Under the pieces are notes generated by a model, which saw nothing but the letters and a program-made list of their open reading frames with translations, searched no databases and was not told the DNA's origin. From Isoetes taiwanensis (Eukaryota; Streptophyta; Lycopodiopsida; Isoetales; Isoetaceae), in assembly GCA_021234155.1 (NCBI GenBank), contig JAJEKV010000010.1, positions 22,902,833-22,966,832 on the forward strand: a DNA stretch of 64,000 nt, in the 5' to 3' direction. Below, piece after piece: positions 60,608-64,000 of the stretch (within the stretch, counting starts at the first letter, position 1; the number at the start of each line of letters is the position of its first letter). The position numbers and the translations under genes were made by a program.

Positions 60608-62651
60608 ATGGCTAAATGCCGAGGACTAGTTTTGTTTATTATTTTGTGTAGTTTCTTAAGTGATGCTTTTGTGCTTCAAGCACTGAGTTATGGTAAGGTG
60701 AGACTTATAGGAATGGATGCGCCTACGTTTAATATTCTGGAAGATCATAACATCCTTGAAGATATTACAAACACTGTGCATGTTGATTCTGAAGAAATAC
60801 CTGTTATTTCCATGATAACAGAGGAAGTGATGGACATGCATGCATACAAGGATGCAGAGAATGTAGATCCTGCTAGTGTTCTGCCTAATGTGCCTTCTTT
60901 TGGTAGTTTTGTTGCAGCTGAGTCTTCTAGCTTAGGTCTGTCCGAGTTTGAGTCAGAACTGGTCAATGAATTTGGAGAGGATGAGATCTTGAAATATATG
61001 AAAGAAGCTGAGTCTTTTGGCATGCTGAAGACAGTTGCAGTGCCTGTGAGAAATCCTACAGTGCTTTCTAATGGCTGTAGAGTGCCATTTGTTGAGCTTG
61101 ACGAGGAACTGCAAAGAGAGGTTAATGCTGGTGGCATTTCTAAGTCTGCAGCAAAGATACAGTGGGCTAGGAAGCGGTTCGATCTTTGGAGGGAGTTTTC
61201 TGGAATTAGTACTGAGGTGAGAATTGAGGACATGGATCTTGTAGAGTTTTCTAGGCTGCTGGAACGTTTCATATTGCAAGTTACAAAGAATAATGGTCAA
61301 TTTTATCCGCCTGGATCGTAAGTTTTATTTAAGAATTTTCTTTTTTTGTTATTCTGATTTTATAACTTTCTAACTCGTTGATTGATTTGCAGATTGCAGG
61401 ATATTTTCAGAAAGTTTGGCAGCATGATAAGAAGGCATCAAGAAATAAGGATAGCCCAAACTGGAATTCAGGAGGTTACCTTTGACATTAGGAAGAGTCC
61501 TATATTCGAGAGAGCACGATTAGCTTGTATAGCTAGCATGAGGAGATCTAGGAAAACTCCAGGTGTCTGTCAGAAAAGAAAAAAGGTAGATGAGATCACT
61601 TTTGCTAATGAAGTAGCATTGTTAGCAGACCTTGATCATCAGGTTACTCATGCTAGAGGCTTGCAGAGGAGATTCTTGTACTATTGTGTAGGTAGGTTTG
61701 CTATTCGAGGGCAGAATGAGTTGCATCAGCTGTTGATAACCGATTTTCTGGTTGGTGAAGAGAATGGGAAAGAGTTTCTCGAGTATAATGAGAGATTGAG
61801 TAAGAACTATGATGTGGATATGAATCACTATCAGGAAGAGCAGTTCAGAATGCCATGCAGGTGCTATGATTCTGATGTAGTCTTGACATATAAACAACTT
61901 GAGAGGCATTTGGCTGCAGACAAGCCTGATAAAGATGGAAAGATTGTGAGGTATTGCTTTATGCAGGTTATTCAGAATTACAAGTCTGTTCAGTGGTATA
62001 ATTCTACTAATAGAGTTAGCGCAAGAACACTTGCTTCTTGGGTCAAATACATGTTAGCTACTGTTGGAATTGAGGGTAAATTTTTTGGCAAATCTGGGCT
62101 GGAGTTCCACAGGCTGTTGGAATGAGAATTACAGGCAGCGAACTTCTGAAGCGTACCACAGGTAATTTAATTAGTCACATTTTTATTTGGCTTTCTTTTT
62201 TTGTTTCTGATGTGTTTTTTTCAGGTATGACAAGACAATTGATCTGCAAGCCAAGTGTGCAATGGATGTCGTTACGAAACCATTTGATGCGGATGGCAGG
62301 AGGCAAACTTTTGATGCTGTTTATAAGGAGGAATTGAAGCGAGTTGATGAGAGTGATCATTCCTCAGGTGGTAATGGTTCTGCTTTTATTGATTCTAGTA
62401 TTAATAGCAATTCCAGAGATGATCAGAAGTTGAATGATGATCAGAAGTTGAATGATCAGAGTATTCTGAACTCTAGTATTGTGGCACCTAGTACTGGAAT
62501 CCAGAATGTGTCTCCTGCTGTTGAATTGTCCCCTGTAGTTCAGGATGAATCAGAAGAACTGCTACAGTTTAATCGCGACATTGAGACTTTGGCAGCAACT
62601 TCTCCTGTTGTACGACATGCATTAGGTTTGCAGGATTTCGAATATTTCTAG
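60608..62651 (+). pseudogene. DUF3504/Crypton-type tyrosine recombinase gene, three exons, C-terminal catalytic region damaged
   Basis: Exons 60,608-61,317, 61,393-62,161 and 62,225-62,651, joined by 75- and 63-nt GT-AG introns. The start is ATG at 60,608. Residues 1-25 look like a signal peptide (KCRGLVLFIILCSFLSDAF) and an acidic linker follows. From FSRLLERFILQVTKNNGQFY the protein follows the DUF3504 tyrosine-recombinase layout: PPGSLQDIFRKFGSMIRRHQ (core-binding), SPIFERARLACIASMRRSR, LQRRFLYYCVGRFAIRGQNE (first catalytic Arg), FLEYNERLSKNYD, VQWYNS, and SARTLASWVKYMLATVGIEG. The segment for the second His/Lys-x-x-Arg box is shortened after GKSG and the frame shifts, then VPQAVGMRITG and, after another shift, RTSEAYHRYDKTIDLQAK with the probable nucleophilic Tyr. 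Exon 3 ends in a Ser/Asn-rich tail with an 18-bp duplication (DQKLND twice). Lesions fit a recently decayed or non-catalytic copy. Confidence 0.7.
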
Positions 62652-62879
62652 TGGAACGTTTCAGAATTGCAACATTGTGATGCCTCACATGACAGGGAAA
62701 GATCTGGGTGATTTCATACAAAACCTGATGAAGAAGAGTTAGATTTAAGTTGGAAGTGATCTATAAACTTCATATTTTGATGTTTTCTCATGTTTTCTGA
62801 TCTACTGTGATCTAGTGTGATCTGCACTATTGTACCTTTTGAGATCTAATGAAACTTTTTGACTGTATGAATTACAGTT

Positions 62880-63050
62880 TTTTTACTCTAAATTACATTG
62901 TATTTGACAATATCAGTTGAAATAGCTGAATGTAGGTTAAAAAAGTAAGAATGTAGGGTAAAACACAGAATGTAGAGTAAAAAATTAAGAATGTAGGGTA
63001 AAACTCAGAATGTAGAGTAAAAAATTAAGAATGTAAGGTAAAAATATAAA
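62880..63050. repeat. GAATGTAG(G/A)GTAAAA tandem array
   Basis: Five copies of a ~20-bp unit, alternating AGGG and AGAG forms to give a ~40-bp higher-order period, from about 62,928 to 63,045. It lies in the 3' flank of the recombinase gene. Confidence 0.8.
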
Positions 63051-63189
63051 AGATGAATCTAGCCCAACATTTTGTAAAAGAATGTGTGCCATGTGGCAAG
63101 ACACCATAGGCGTAGGGGTCAGAAAGTTTGCCAGCTGACATTTACGTCAAGGTAAAAATCCGATGAGTTCATATGTAACCTCAAACTGA

Positions 63190-63267
63190 AAAGTAAAGCC
63201 CAAGATTACCAAAAAAATAATTTACAAAGCTATTACTAGGAATTTCCACCTAGTGATGGGTTATCTC
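63190..63267 (+). repeat. Right flanking direct repeat of the recombinase locus
   Basis: Second copy of the block at 59,831-59,936: AAAAGTAAAGCCCAAGATTA, CCAAAAAAATAATTTACA, CCACCTAGTGATGGGTTA. Spacing between copies is about 3.36 kb. Confidence 0.75.
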
Positions 63268-64000
63268 AAGGTAAAAAGTCCGGGGGCAAGAGACTTCGCA
63301 AGATTTTTACCAAAACTCCCTTGCCTCTTCAATTTAGCAAATTGTAAATTTTATTTCATTTTTGAGATTTTAACTTAAATATTTTTCGCACGTTTGCACA
63401 AACGCAAGTGGACACTTTGAAGCAATTCTAGAGTGTCCACGTTGCTGCCAGGTGAGACTTTTGTGCAGGTGGCTGCTGTTTCCGTCGTTTGATTTCATCT
63501 ACGGCTTCAGAAATTCATGGAAATTCCAAGTTGGGGGCAGTTATGGGTGCGCCGGGATATCTTGCGGAAGAGTGTCCATTCTTGCATCCAATAGCAGTAA
63601 TAGCCGCTTCTTGGGAGGGAGCCACTGTCGACTAAAGCAAATAATATCCATCTAGGGTAAACTCCACTTACTGTATTGTATAGCTTGCCTTTTAATTTTC
63701 AGGCATTTTTTTAATCTGAAGGTTGCAAGTCCATCTGCGGTCGTGTTCTCTTCAGGGATTCTTAGCTTTTTTATTTGATTCACATATGCTAGTCTTTGTA
63801 AAATGGACCTATGTGCAAGCAAACATGCCCTTTCCTTGTGCTTATGTCATGCTGGAGATCCTGCAAGCCCATGCTTTTATGCATTCCCTTGTGCATAACC
63901 TATGCTATTTAGTAGTATAAAGACTCTCAATAGCTGCAATTTCTGAAATGCATGGCAACTCTGATTTGTTTTCTAAGCCCTTGATGTAATCTTCAAACTG
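63268..64000. other. No recognisable gene
   Basis: Short ORFs only. 63,440-63,660 is less AT-rich but matches no family I recognise. Confidence 0.35.

Overview
The window looks like intergenic and pericentromere-like DNA of a land plant nuclear genome. The evidence is short GT-AG introns, leucine-rich-repeat receptor kinase exons of the plant LRR-VIII-1 type, MLO exons, plant-style Ty3/gypsy and Ty1/copia elements primed by initiator tRNA-Met, Helitron ends, PIF/Harbinger and hAT remnants, and LINE/SINE copies. No complete ordinary host gene is visible. The mix of transposons, including a tyrosine recombinase of the DUF3504/Crypton type, would fit a non-seed plant with a large genome, such as a fern or lycophyte. 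That placement is inference.

Layout. 1-0.3 kb: N-terminal fragment of an LRR receptor (minus). 0.3-13.9 kb: low-coding DNA with several local repeats, including a near-perfect 58-bp-arm hairpin at 2.33-2.46 kb. 13.9-19.3 kb: two Helitron 3' ends, an MLO fragment, and the 3' half of a broken LRR-VIII-1 receptor kinase gene (minus). A candidate Helitron at 16,968-19,299 carries a 5' fragment of the TRAPPC1/BET5 gene. 17.6-26.2 kb: a 4.2-4.3 kb tandem duplication whose end lies inside a gypsy element. 24.06-37.11 kb: a 13-kb chromodomain-bearing gypsy element on the minus strand, inserted in the receptor kinase gene with target duplication ACCGT. 37.1-37.75 kb: the 5' LRR exons of the same receptor gene. 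39.0-48.4 kb: a cluster of LINE fragments, most ending in (CT)n, followed by a tRNA-derived SINE. 49.1-50.4 kb: a Harbinger transposase pseudogene. 51.0-59.1 kb: nested retroelements, with a degraded copia element interrupted by a second copia element that itself carries a hAT-type MITE. 59.8-63.3 kb: a multi-exon tyrosine recombinase gene flanked by direct repeats.

Main discovery candidate. The gypsy element has two extra ORFs between its 5' LTR and gag, on the same strand as gag-pol. The first (34,841-33,787) ends in a clear histone H3 fold of about 100 residues, with the alphaN, alpha1, alpha2, L2 and alpha3 signatures intact, fused behind a long charged N-terminal region that replaces the H3 tail. 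The second (33,007-31,493) encodes a 504-residue protein I do not recognise. It lies about 110 bp downstream of a TATA box, and its C-terminal third contains a short motif resembling the H3 tail around K9. The integrase of the same element ends in a chromodomain. A retrotransposon carrying a histone H3-like protein beside a chromodomain integrase suggests a chromatin-directed element, though this copy is dead: it has an RT frameshift and has lost the integrase region that holds the catalytic Glu.

The second candidate is the DUF3504/Crypton-type tyrosine recombinase gene at 60.6-62.65 kb. It has introns, a 51-53 bp repeat array in its leader and flanking direct repeats. A deletion and frameshifts in the catalytic C-terminal region suggest this copy is inactive.
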